In this document: piece after piece, positions 11,850 to 25,000 of the stretch | How the letters are laid out: each line of letters starts with the position of its first letter | Numbering within the stretch: position 1 is the stretch's first letter | Origin: Anisakis pegreffii | Lineage: Eukaryota; Nematoda; Chromadorea; Rhabditida; Anisakidae | Assembly: GCA_035041965.1 (NCBI GenBank) | Contig: JAPYMA010000094.1 | Span: 51,193 to 115,192 of the forward strand | Direction: 5' to 3' | Length of the DNA stretch: 64,000 bases | Translations under genes and position numbers: made by a program | The notes under the pieces: generated by a model | Databases searched by the model: none | What the model was told of the DNA's origin: nothing | What the model saw: only the letters and a program-made list of their open reading frames with translations

Positions 11850-12321
11850 ATGTTCTTGTTCGAGTTATTTGACCACTTATTACAATTATTCACAACGATC
11901 GCTCCCCAATCGACTGTTCCACTCGACAGCTGCTCCGAATCAGTTGCGATCGACGAATTATTAGTGAAACTGGAAATCATTTTGAATGAAACGCCTGCCT
12001 CAACAGCGATTGTTAGCCTCGCTGAAATGTCATGCTCGTACGTGAAGTTGAATCAAACAATTGCTCATCAGATTCTTTCCAGTGTATGCTGCTTGAAAAT
12101 AGCACTGTGTATGCGAAAATTCAAAATGAAATATATATTTGCCACATAATCATGAAACTGAAAGACATTCCATAACAGAATTAATCCAACTGATCACTCG
12201 CTTCATCACTTACAAAATGTTCACAAAACCACTTCTACAATTTCTCAACATCCAGCAAAGTCCCGATAATACTCGGCAGTCGTTCAAAATAAATCCAAAA
12301 ATTCAACTGGATTTCTCATGA
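11850..12321 (+). CDS. Unrecognised helical protein candidate, 124 aa, two exons
   Basis: Exons 11850..12081 and 12179..12321 join in phase (donor A|GTGTAT, acceptor CCATAACAG). The product starts MFLFELFDHLLQLF, continues with three cysteines and alternating amphipathic helices (IDELLVKLEIIL), and ends with RFITYKMFTKPLLQF and a polar tail. The N-terminus is hydrophobic but not a textbook signal peptide, so an upstream exon is possible; AATGTCAAG just before the ATG could be a weak acceptor. No family is recognised. Confidence 0.42.
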
Positions 12322-14460
12322 CAGATTAATCTTCCATCGGTTGCCCTTACCAATTAATTCTTTTTGTGACTAAAATGTTAAATCAATTGGAAAATTTGAG
12401 TCTTTAACCGGATTTATACATGTCTGATGCTTCGAATTATTATCGGCATTTCACGTTCAGTCAAACGAATACACCACCATCATTTGATATAACCGAATAA
12501 AAGCGAAAACAAAAAACAAAACAAGAGTACAATCGCACGGTTCGATGAGTTATACCCATCCAAGTTCATTACATGAATCACTCGAAGTATATCGCCAATT
12601 CAAGCCACTATGCGGGTTTCTTCTTCACTCGTTAACTAATCACAATACGGATAAATCACGCTGACTGGATTATCGCTATTAATTTCTCCAGCAATCACGC
12701 ATTTTTTTTAATATACGAACCCAAAATTTACGCTTTCTTAAATGTTTTATTTGTAAAGCTCTCATTAACTGCACACCTTCCAAAGAATTAATGCGCTAAA
12801 AATCAGCAAACTTGATCGGAAATAATTCATTAAATGAATGTTTATACCCAAGAAAAGAGAGAACAAAATAAGAAATATATAAGACAATCGCATAAATTCA
12901 GCATAATTTGTGGATGCAAACACGAAGGAAATAGAGAAGCAACAAGAAATGTACAACTGACTTCTCATATCAATCAAAATTCGGAAATATTGATATTGAG
13001 CAGAATCTACAAGAAAATCAAAACGAACCACCAATACAAAGAAAATGCTCGATCAAAACGATCTACAAATTCCGATCTGCGATCGATCGTTCAAAAACCA
13101 TCGCAGATGATTCAGACAAAGTGAGTAAATTTGTTCTGTGAACAAACCATTCAATCCCCGAATCAAAACACGGCCTGTTGCATCAACAAATTTGCACAGT
13201 ACATCCATCTATCACTGTTCGATGATTACCACTGGCAAAATTCATCAAAGACAGTAACTATTTCAAAATATCAACGATAACTTCATGTCAGCAATTAATC
13301 CTCCTCCATTTCACCCCGAACCACGCGCCGTAAAATTAAATCCACCATACCCTCCTCCCAAAACAATCCATCCAATACTAACAATTCATGTGATCATTTG
13401 CAAATGACATCGTTTTTACAACCGTTTGGCTAATGACGATTGCCTGGACAAGAATGTGGTCACATTATGCAAAAAATCAAACAAAAAATCACACGAAATG
13501 AAGATAACGTCACATTCAGAGAAATAAATGATGCATACAGAACACATCGAATAGAAATTGGTAATGATCACGTTAATATACTAACTCAAATTACTGTTAA
13601 TACGATGACCGAATAGCTGAAAAATATCAAAAACACGAAATCATATCAAAAATAATTGGTAAAAACAATCAAATAAACAACACTCCATATAAATAATGAC
13701 TGAATCGAATCGATAAACACATTTGACATTTTGAATCAAAATCAAATTGGGGATTAGACACACAATTCAAAAGCAAATAATTTGTGTGTATTAAGAATAA
13801 GTTCATCTGAAAAAATGAAAACTATGTTTTCAAACGGTTCGTCGTCGCCATTTCACACCCGTCTTTCCACTTAAATCATTATTTTAAGCCTATCGTCGCA
13901 ATCAAACGCTTTTCAAATCATCGAATCTCATTCACAACAATGGTTCGTCCGTCCCTCATTTCTGGCTTTATGACACATACACACACATTAACACTCCATT
14001 CGCCCTTCACCAACTCCAAATCTTTCAATAGGAAATTTCGCTCTCTTGCCTTTTGGTAAACTTATCACTAAACGTAAGTTTGAGTCATCACTCAAAATCG
14101 CTCACAAGGATACTCGATATTCAAATTTATCTTATCTACCACCAAAAATACCCAAAAATCATCTTCCAGTTTTTCTATGAATTCACAAGAATATGGATAA
14201 GGCTTATGGGCAATTACTTCGGCAATTCTTCCTGAAATAAATGATAAGAAGGCATAGATGAAGCGAGATAAAAGAAGGAAAGAGAGAGGCTCAAAATACA
14301 GAGCAAACCTTACTCAGAGAGGTTTCTTACATTCACAATACCTACTCTTCAAGAATTATCAGTAATGAATATAGAGACTGAACATAGGATTCATATACAG
14401 ACATTCACATACACTACCACCGGAAGTAGACGTCGATAAGTTTGGGTTTTCAAATAAATC
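12322..14460. other. Intergenic region with one possible plus-strand exon
   Basis: A plus-strand frame ending at a GTGAGT donor at 13122 is open from about 12945, with acidic and basic segments (DFSYQSKFGN, SKTIADDSDK). It has no ATG and I found no partner exon. The rest shows nothing I can support. Confidence 0.3.
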
Positions 14461-14520
14461 TGAACCAAAAATTCGAGAATACTAATAATAATAATCCTAT
14501 CAATAACAATAATATTATTG

Positions 14521-14551
<31 letters not shown>

Positions 14552-14710
14552 TAATAATGTAATGATAATAAAATAATAATAATAATAATATTCACCAGAA
14601 TGAAATGAAACAATGATGATACTAAAGGATCATAATAATAGGAATGACATCAACAAAATATAACAATAATAATAATGACAATAAGGACAAGAATAATAAA
14701 AATAAAGTTT
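14461..14710. repeat. AAT/ATA microsatellite cluster
   Basis: Interrupted runs of AAT units (longest about 14518..14547 and 14570..14589), with AATAATAATGACAATAAGG-type decay on the right. It lies just beyond the 3' end of sel-10. Confidence 0.9.
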
Positions 14711-14735
14711 TGAGAGAGCGATGAATAAAATAAAT

Positions 14736-17700
14736 TCACGGGTAATCAGCGTCAAAATTAAGCAGAATCAATTTCGTATCCTCAGTGCCATTTCGAGATC
14801 CAACCGCACAAACTAGCATTGTCGGTGTTGACTTCAAACGCCAAATACAACCACCCGAGCCACCCGACCGAAGCCGAATCAAATCACGAACAAATGTACC
14901 TTGAATATTACTCCATTTCATTTCAATTCACTCTTACCAATTCATTTCTCATTCAATCGCCTAATCAATACGCTATGCTCGCAGCTTTCAATGCTGCTTG
15001 CATTCATTACGGACAAGAACATCAACAACAGCATTAAACAACACAATATATCAACAAAAAACCCAGAACTGCCTCTGTCCCATCTAGATATCTGTTCACA
15101 TAACAAAAACTATAACCGAATGAGCACAACCAAAGTATTCTAAAGACGAATCGCCCATATCGTTTCAAATAAGTTGCCCAGAAACCAAACACCTCAAAAG
15201 ATATTTCGAATGATCATCAAAGAAACAGCGCAACTAACTGCAAACGAACCTTGTTTAACGTCCCACAACTTCACAGAACCATCATCACTACTCGTCGCAA
15301 CAAGACCATTCTCAAGAAACTGTAAACTCGTTACTGCAGATGCGTGACGATTCGGTCCCGACAGTGTATATTTACACTGACCATCGGTTATATCCCAAAC
15401 CTAAAATCGTCACAATCAAAATCACTAATAATTACAACAATGAAACAATGACAACAACCACAATAATAATGAATCCGTATTACATTCAATATTAACCCTT
15501 CAAGATCACTACAACTTAAAAAGAGCGTAACGACAACAAAAGCAAAACAAGACCTTAATCGTGCTATCCGCATTGCCCGACACGAGAATATTTCCTCTGA
15601 GCTGCATACCGGATGTCAATGACTGATGTCCGATGAGTGTCTGAGTGCAAATCCCTTCACGAATGTTCCACACGCGGATTGTTGTATCCAAACTCCCACT
15701 CACCACAATATCTCGTTCGCTATCAAACTGAAATTCACTCATCACTCAAATCTATCCTTATTATACCACCGATAACTCATATAAACTTACCAATAAAGAA
15801 TAGACACGATTGCTATGTCCAGTTAATGTATGCAAACAACTGCCCGTTTCTGCGTCCCAAACCTAAATCATCATAATAACGTTAAAAACAATACTAATGA
15901 ACATGTTTAAAATGAAAATTCAAAACTGTAAAAGATGTCCAAAGAACATAAATCTGTTCATAAGCATTATTAGAATCAAGAAAAACGAATAGTACACGAT
16001 ACAACGATTTAATTCAACTTGTATCACACTAATTGTAAGATGAAATCAGTTCCGAACAAGCAAAAGAACGTCGTCACCTTAACACAATAATCGTAAGCGC
16101 CCGACACGATACGACTACCGTCAAACTGAACACAACGAACTGCCGCAACATGTCCATGCAAAACACGGATACACACACCGTTCTCGATGTCCCATACCCG
16201 AATCGTTGTATCTCTCGAGCCTGACACCAATCTAAAGCAACAAAACACTTGTGATACTCTCTTGATTCACATCAAATCACAATGCGACATTCGGCAATTG
16301 ACGCCACCTTAATCTGAAATGCTCTACCTTAATGTCTTCATTAAGACTGCGCCGAATTGTTACGATAACTGTGTTCTGAACAGAATTTCAACAAATAAAT
16401 GAATAAATAACAACTGACATATTCCTTTTGAGTGACATACAACGAACAGTACTTGTATGTCCCTGTAGATTATGAAGACAACAACCCGTCGTAACGCACC
16501 ACACACGTACGGTCCGATCTGTTGAGCCACTTACGATTATTGAACCACATTCGGACATTTGCGATGACCATACACCACCAGTGTGACCAATTAAGGTTTG
16601 TAGACACTGCAACTTCGGAACTGATCAATAGAAACAATGCACTCGAAGTAATCTCAAGCAGTGATATAAAACGGTGACGCTTACGCAAAAATTACCGTCA
16701 ACACAGAAACTTACAATGGCTTTACTCGCAGACCATACTTTAAGAGTGTTATCATCTGAACCTGTCACGATGAGATCACCGTGAATTTGAAGACACGTGA
16801 TCACGTGCTCTTCATGACCCTTCAAGATACACGACCCTGTCAACGGTCTTGACCGCCAGTTCGCTTGTACACGCTGATGCCGCAAATACATCGCCTTCCA
16901 TTTTGATCTTAACGGTCACACATCTCATTACTGATTCAATTAATACTCGTTTCATCTGATTTAAGTGAATAAGATTAAGCTTTACCTTGCTAAACAAACA
17001 TTCTTTGGTCCATCATCGACATCCGTGTACAATCTATAATTCAACGATCATTACAAAATAAACTTTCGATATGAAATCAAGATTCAACTATAATGAATCA
17101 CCACCAATAAATCATCTCTCGTTGATTGGATCGTTAAATCATGAGCTTATCTCAAATGAGAATGAGTGAACGTTACCTATGGATATGAGGATGACATTCA
17201 TGAACGAATGCGTATCGATCAGAGTGTGCCGCACGGTAACCAACCACCTCGATGCCACTCGTGCACGCTGTCTCGGCCCATGCACCATTACGCCGTTCAC
17301 TAGAATGTTTCATCATTTACTATTTCTATCGCTCACCCTTAACATTGTACCATGAAATCAAGAAATCACCTCGGTTTCTCCATTTCAGTTACATTGATCT
17401 CCTCACATTTCTCCTTCCACAAGCGATTGTCTTCTGCTAATGCACGCCAATAACGACACGTCAACGAGATACGTGCTATATCGGGAGCCGATAGAAAACT
17501 CATTACATGAAGTGCTATCTAAAAAAGTGGTAATATATTATTGTTAATATTACATCATTATAGATATGATAGTGTGGATGGAGAAGACTTACGTACCTCT
17601 TTGGGAAGATCACGAATGAAGTCCTTTTGGAAGAACGGTTCGATGACGGATTGCAAATGCCGAACATGACTCAAAGAGCATTCATCGACTAATTCTGTTA

Positions 17701-20700
17701 ATGCTTCCATTTGTTTCAATTGAGGCATCCTCTTCAATTTTCATTTCATTTCGATTTTAAATGGCAAAATTATTTGTTCAATCTCAATCAAATTATAAAT
17801 TCCACTTTATTCTTCAAATGCCTAATTCCAAATCAACCAGTAAATCTATATGTATTAAATATCATTCTGAAAGTTACATCTCACAAAGAGCTCAACATAT
17901 ATCTTATTGGATTCTCTATTTTCTTTTGTCGAATTGATAATGAATTGAAGAATAATATACAAAACCGTTTTTTTTTCAGAGAAAGTAAATTTTTTTGAAG
18001 AGGGAATTGTTAAGTATAATTAATGACAGTCTTCGCTTTTCCAATGACAGTGTGAGGTTTGCAATGCTTCGTCTATGAATGGCTTGTGCCACATTATCCA
18101 CAGTAACTCAAATGAACCATCAGAAAATACCTTAAAAATATCGACCCATTTGATGACGTCTTCGTCGTATCTACAGACACCATCACCCGTATCGTCAACA
18201 AGTTGCTCGTCATCAATCACTCCTTCCTGCCTACTAATCACCTCAAAATTCTTCTCTCTAACCCGTTCATCTTCAATCGCTTCGTCCTCTTCCGGTGATA
18301 TCGGTGAATCGATACGATAAGTCTCTTTAGCATTACTATCAATATGTGTATATTCATCACCACTACAGCCATTATCAACCATATGCGGTAAATAGTCCAC
18401 ATTACCTATTGATGACCTGCAATTGAAACACAAATTTAGTCAAATGACCACTTTACCTTTTACTGCTGATAATTTATCACCAAATATTTGAACTGCTACA
18501 AACCATGGATAAAGAATGAACGCATTATAAAGATCCAAATTACAAAGCTGACAGAAACAATAGTAGTTATGAATACAAAATTGAAAGCAGTCCTACATCT
18601 GTACAAGCGCTGCATTATTAATCGATATAAGATCCATGAAGATGCACTGCTGAGTGGTGCACTCAGATCATTTGGCTGTATGCAAAGACAGATGTCGAAA
18701 AGTGACGAATAAAATTTGTTTGATGATACAGAGGAGGCATATATGGGTGATGGGTTAATTCCAAATGATTTTCGTTTAAAGGCAACTTAAATACGCAATG
18801 CAGTAGAGCAAATGAACAATCAAATATGAATTACACACCCGCAGTTGGCATTGTTTAATCGACGTAATAGACCTTCACATTCGGGAAGTGGTTTGATTTG
18901 ATTCTGGGAATTATTATTGTCGCGGATATGACTGGATGACGATTGCGAGTGAATATCAGCAGCTAACTGTGACTGATGATTCATCGATGGACGACCTCTG
19001 CAAATTTGATCACTACGCTTTATGCGATCAACCACAACATTCATACTGACCACAATGCCAATTTTTAATTTAAACTCATGAATTTTACGTGTAGATCTAA
19101 CTCCACGCTCAAACAGTAGTCTGCTCTTAGTTGGGCACCAGTTCTAGGCTTAAACTACTGAATAAATTTCTTACAAAATCGAGACTTTCGTTGCAAAATT
19201 CAAATCAAATACGGAATATCATTTCCTAAAAAGTTATCGACCAAACGCATCGTCATGTTATTCCGAGAACGATGCATTATGAAAACAATGTAAAAAATAG
19301 AAAGTTACATTCAACAATTCAATTTCAAACACCTGACCAACAACGACGAATGTGCATAAATGACAAATAATGCCACGAGACAACATTAAATTATGCATAA
19401 TTCATGCAAATCCATCGTTGATGAGCCATTCAAATATTAACATTATTCAGATTTACCTTCATCAACACTACTGTGAAAGGTGTTACTCAATGAAATGAAA
19501 TGAAATAAAACAGTAAACTCGAAATATCTATTATAGTGTCTGGTGAATGTCTGACGTAAACTTAAGCAAGCACATAACTGGTGCGAATCAATAACGTGAC
19601 TGCTGCTGCTTTAGCGCACTATATTAAGTTTGCACTCCGAGTTGAAAACAAAATTCAATTAGCTAAAATCTTTCATAAAAACGATGCACGCGCACGACAT
19701 AGACGTCTACCCTTTCAGCCTCTCAATGAACACAACAATCCGAATGACAGACTTATAACAAACCAAAGGCATTCAAAATAAAATACGTCAGTCAATCACG
19801 ACGGAAACTTTTCTCATTTCTTCGTCAGTTGGTGTCAGTTTTATTTTGAATTTAAAGATGTACCATATCGAATGGCATTTTAAGTTATGCACATACCGAG
19901 CAATATCGCGATTGGTGAGTATCAAATTTCTAATTCAATACTCAGTCACGTTTACTATTCCCTTAATTTCATCGCACTTCATATCATCGAACTGATGCCC
20001 GACTCAACAAATAAACTTTACCTATACAGTTTCGCATCTGAATCAGTTCGGATAACATTTCTTAAAAATTGGAAAATTAAATTAAAGAGGACAGAGTTTA
20101 CACTTACATAAGAGCTGGTTTCTTCTCTTTGATTGTTTCGGTGTACGTTGACGATTTACGTTTTTGTTGTTGGAACTGTAACAGCAAAATTATTCACTTA
20201 CTGAAACTGGTCGCAGAATTTATTTTTGGGTGATTCTTAGCCTATCACCGAAAGCAAATTCGCTCGGTTTCCGCACTGTTCAACACAAGAAAGTCCCAAC
20301 CAAATATCCAGTTCGAAATCGAACAAATTTCAGCCAAATTGGAAGCTCAAATCTAATGTCAGGCTGAAATTGAAAGCTCATTCTACAGCAACGATAAAAG
20401 TGCCAGTAGGGTAATAAGAACATACACATTTCATTATTTCTTCACCACTCCGCTCACAAACAACTGATGCAGATCTGCGCCGACTTGAGAGGAGCTGGAA
20501 TGTGGAAGAATTTTGGATGTTATGCTTTTATAAGATTATTCAAGGAGCAATTCTTAAGAATTAGACGGGATGTTTATGATAATTCGAATATCACTGGCAC
20601 TTTTCTAGCGTTAAACATAACATGATTCTTGCTCATGTCAGGCTTGGAACAGCAGATTAATGAGAATGAATACAATGAATCACTCTGCATACTTCGTGAC

Positions 20701-20764
20701 GAGATGATCCGGGAAGGTCTGTTGTATTCATATCCTTGAGAGTTGATTCATCGTCCATCTCCAT
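14736..20764 (-). CDS. sel-10: SEL-10/FBXW7: F-box and WD40 substrate receptor of SCF ubiquitin ligase, about 750 aa
   Basis: Sixteen in-phase exons: 20693..20764, 20426..20494, 20108..20175, 18839..19045, 18131..18416, 17597..17731, 17370..17518, 17177..17299, 16986..17033, 16715..16907, 16419..16606, 16078..16231, 15791..15862, 15554..15727, 15250..15400, 14736..14899. Order: a disordered acidic/Ser-rich N-terminus with SSRRRSAS; a dimerisation helix (VIKWVDIFK, then [19 protein letters not shown]) near residues 225-270; the F-box ([26 protein letters not shown]) near 273-312; a linker; then eight WD40 repeats to the end ([14 protein letters not shown]). All three phosphodegron-binding arginines are kept ([22 protein letters not shown]). 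It acts in Notch, presenilin and cyclin E turnover. The 17731 acceptor (TTGAAG) is atypical but aligns without a gap to worm SEL-10. An optional in-frame exon, 20301..20363, exists; an alternative start is at 19044. Confidence 0.95.
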
Positions 20765-20845
20765 GTGGAAGATGGCTCGAGTTTCACTCGCTGTTGAGGA
20801 CGAGACAACGCAACGTCACGTCCACTGCCCGATAGCCTCTCTTAA

Positions 20846-20851
20846 TTTATT
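20846..20851 (-). terminator. Polyadenylation signal AATAAA (minus strand)
   Basis: TTTATT on the plus strand, about 50 bases beyond the stop of the candidate gene at 20901..21223 and 80 bases before the sel-10 start. Confidence 0.4.
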
Positions 20852-20900
20852 CAATTGATTGTTTGCAAAATTATATTAACAGTCGTCAGCGGATCTTACA

Positions 20901-21223
20901 TTAGACTGCCTCTGAACGGCTGATGGTAACTGAATGAAAGTTTTGTTCGGTCGAAATCTGACAGAACCTATTTGCACAATTCCAAAATTCAGTTCTATCG
21001 AATGAATTCGAAAAATTTCGGCTGAATGGAATTGGATCTATTTTCGCCAGCTCATGATACAGTTCAGAACAATCAAGATCAGCATCCGTTAACGACAAAT
21101 TTGCCAACATGAATGGTAAGAAGGGCAATGATGTGGTGAGGGTCATCAACCAGAATCCGCATATTATTAGAATAGCGATACATTCGGTGAGGAAATATCT
21201 GAGCAAATACACATCAATGGAGA
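20901..21223 (-). CDS. Candidate terminal exon of a membrane or secreted protein
   Basis: An open frame of about 107 codons starts after a good acceptor (TCTTTTTCTAG at 21224) and ends at TAA 20901. It encodes a hydrophobic segment (ECIAILIICGFWLMTLTTS), then an extracellular-looking part with three cysteines and NFSNSF and NLSLT glycosylation sequons. There is no in-frame ATG before the hydrophobic segment, so an upstream exon or another start is needed. The family is not recognised. Confidence 0.38.
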
Positions 21224-22034
21224 CTAGAAAAAGACGAGAACCGCGCTTACGGCTGATTGATTATGTTAGAGACCAGTTCTGCTGTGACTTGCAGAGTATA
21301 TATTACTTTTTCTAGAATAGTTGATCTATCTAGATATACTTGACCAACAGAGCATTATGAGGTGACCCATCTAATTAAAAGTAATTCAAGAACAATTAAA
21401 AAAGAACCAATTAACCCGCTATCTAGTGATTTTCATTTGCTATCCTACGACAGATCCACTAGCGACAATTGCAAGCCCAACAGTTGGCAAGCTTTTAGTC
21501 GGTCACACAAACTTCACTTCGGTTCGCTTTTTGAGCTATAACTACATAACTGTAAAGCACAAATATAAGTATATAACTATAACTATAAAACTATAGCAAT
21601 GCATATAACTATAACTAAGTGCTCAGTTAAATTTCTGCGGTGTACGTGAATACATCAGATAAGATAAATTCATTTATTTAATATATAATTAATATCAAAA
21701 CACAAACAAAATACTCTCACATTTCACTTTCACTTTAATTTTAATTTTAAGGCGTTTCCTCCTCAATTTTCTACTGAAGTGTTACTTAGCAAAGTACTGA
21801 AGTGTTATCCTCCGTTTACATCTTCATTGGAGTGCTTATTTGCATGAGTTACTGCAGAAAGATGGCATGCTAAGCGGTATAATCATTGGAATCATCGTTC
21901 AGGCATGATCACTTCTCGTTACACGTTTGGTTTGTATCGAGTCGAATGAATCGAACCATCGTGGAGTACAATTTAATCTTATCAAATATTTTCACTGAAT
22001 CTACTGCCGACCGAAGAAAGCACGTTAATTAAAG
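21224..22034. other. Divergent intergenic region between sel-10 side and mma-1
   Basis: No gene. A degenerate TATAAC-type tandem repeat (about 21537..21616, units such as ATAACTATAACT) lies in the middle. The 3' half presumably holds the mma-1 promoter. Confidence 0.5.
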
Positions 22035-25000
22035 ATGCAGTGCAGTAGGAAGACGTTGAATAATGCAAAATGTTTGCTCACGACTGCTTCGAAGTTGTTG
22101 TCGACGAAATCAGTTCAAGAAACTGCAAGGAGCATTACTGCAGTTAGACGCGAATTGGTCACACAAAATCATGGTAATCAAATTTTACAAAGAGGCGATT
22201 TCATTGGTGTACAGCCGCAAAATCAGAAGGTAGTTTCTTTTTTGTTAATGATAAAAATTTTGAAGTAATAACCGTAATAATAACGGTTTTTGGGTGTTCA
22301 ATTGATGAGTGAAAAACAATAGAAACAAAATTTGTATCTGATTTACCGGAAACGAACTCATTCTCTGGATTATCTTTACTCGCATTTAATGGGCCGTTCG
22401 AATGTCTCACAATAAATCTATCCAAATGATAATCGTTACTCTTCAAAACGTTGTTTTGAAACAATAAATCTTAAGTCATTCCGTTGTTTGCTTAAGGCGG
22501 AACCGATTTCAAATCCTGAGTTAATCATGACAAGGCTAAATCAGCAAATGGTGCGTAATTTTCGTATCAATAGTGAGACGTTCCTTGATGGTATCATTTC
22601 AAAAATCGAAAATAACGATGGTACATTTCAGTTTTTATTTGTTTATTATTGCAAATACCATTGGTCAATGACGAACTGATATGAGTGAATGCAGAATGCA
22701 TGAGAAAGTTTTGTGAATTTATCAAAACATTTACAAATTTATACAGATCAAATGATTAGCTGAATAGCACTCATTAAATTACCCTCAATTATATGTATGC
22801 ATCCGTCAAATCATAGACTGTAATTTTTTTCCATGATAACCATAAAGGTTCTATAAAAGAGTTGTTCCATAATTTCGGGCAGATCTGAATTCGTTTAAAC
22901 GAAATACAAATGAATCTTCAGAGGAGATGATCTCAATGTTGCGGCGTTCTGCATCTAGGTATATACCAATATTGATAAGTATGTGTGGTAGTGTTATGTC
23001 AAATGTCACTATTGAAAAACGAATGATCATTTCGGATCGATTGTGGACGTTAATACGACAAAATGGTTACTCGATTCATTCATTCAACTTCTAGTTATTC
23101 CTATAGCACGCAGACATCTCATACATCCGTATTGCTACACTATAAATCTTTAATACAAACTCTATAATTTGATGATTCTTTACTATTTGTGATATTAATA
23201 ATGATCAACGAGTTAATACAAAGAGAGATAGCCAAGCAAATGGAATTTTTTCAGAATTTGCCATCGATATAAATTCGTTCAATAATCGCCTTACGGTTTT
23301 CAACGAAAACGAACACAAATTCGATGCCTTTGAAGTGTTGAATGAGGCAGAAGATCAACTGAAGTTACAGCCAAATGAAAAGACTTTCAATGCGTTGATA
23401 ACGCGACTTTCGTATGACGGTGATATTGAAGCTATTAAGTGAGCTTTTTGCTATCGTTATTCAATGAGAAAGTATTTTGTTAACATAATTTTAAACGTTT
23501 TTGATACGACATGATTGATTAGCGAAAGATTGATTGGGTAATTCGATTGTATTTCTTCGTTCAGATTTGATGTATTACAGAATTCCAGTGGAATTTGTTT
23601 CCAAAAGTCAATTTTGGTTGATATTTGAAATTTCAGAAGAATGGTTTACGAGATGTGTAAACGTGGTAAGAAAATCGATGCATTCGTTAATGCCGCATTG
23701 ATATATTGCTTTGCGATGCAAGGGAATTACACTAAGGCTGATTCACTTTTCAGTGTTAGTTTTTCTCTTCGTTGGGTAATTTTCATAGAAATTATATTTT
23801 CTGTTTCATTTGTATGAAAAGGAATGTGTGCACAATTAGAATATTACAATGATTTACAATTTACAATTACAATTATTCATAACAAGCGAGTCAAATTTGC
23901 CTGTCGTAATTTATTGGTTTTATTTCAAAGAATGTCTTAAAGGTGTTCACTTGCAGCAATCACTCAAAAAGTATCACGATCAAGAGGTGATACCACAGTT
24001 TCATTCAGCCTATATCAAAGCGGTTGCAGTTCGCCAAGATCTTGATCAGTTAGCGAAAGTTATTGTTTATTCATTTGTTTTTGAGATTTTATGTAGGATA
24101 ATCTAATGAGAAGAAATGAAATTGAGTGAGTTTTTGAAGCCTTTTAACTGAATGTTTCAGGTGTTACGTTCCGCGATTGTATCACAACCCGACGAAACAA
24201 CCACGAAGAAACGATATACACTTAATGTTCCATATGAAACTGTCTTCGAAACGATTTGGATTCTAGGAAAAGGATGCTCGAGTGGTAGAAATATGTGTCA
24301 TGAAAATATTTCCACACAGGTATCTTTTTTCATTTGTCATTTTTTAAAATTCGATGCATCATTTTGCATTGCTCATTTTATGTGATGAAAGTGAATTGCG
24401 TTATTAGGCATAAGAACGATATGGATGTTTTGAACTGGTGTCGTTTCATTCATTTACTGTTGGTGACACTTCTGAATCAGTGGGAAATGAAAGTATATTT
24501 TGAGCGATTTTAGATGTTAGAACATACGAGTCGTCGTAGAGGATTCTTTAAATATTTGTATCGCGAGACTGAAAGGCACATTGCGCACGGCAATTACTAT
24601 TGTGCTGCGTTACTGATCGAAGAAGTGAAACGTTTGCGTGACTGCTTGGAGAATCAGCAAAGAACAAGTACGATCGTGAGAATATTTGTATGCTTAATTT
24701 GTTATACAATGGGCACTCGCTTCCATTCTGCACTTGTTTTCAGCAGTTTACTGATGATTACAATAGCAATAGTAATAACAGTAATTAATAATAAAAAAGT
24801 AATAATAATAATAAAATAATAAGAATAATAATAACAATAATAATAATAATGGCATGATTAGTGAAAGTATTGAATATTTTAATATCAACATCGAGTGGTT
24901 CGTTTGTAGCGATATTTTCTTAATTGAAACGATTGTCGAAACGGTGAATAGCAAATTAATTCATTTCAGTATTTTTGAAGCAGTTAATGACGCGTTTCGG

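Noticed and set aside
20467..20835. Plus-strand reading frame interrupted only by two TGA codons ([16 protein letters not shown], then [16 protein letters not shown], then [15 protein letters not shown]), which looked like a selenoprotein or decayed gene
   Set aside because: The minus strand of the same bases contains phase-matched exons with good splice sites that join to sel-10, which explains the coding-like base composition. No selenocysteine insertion element was recognised.
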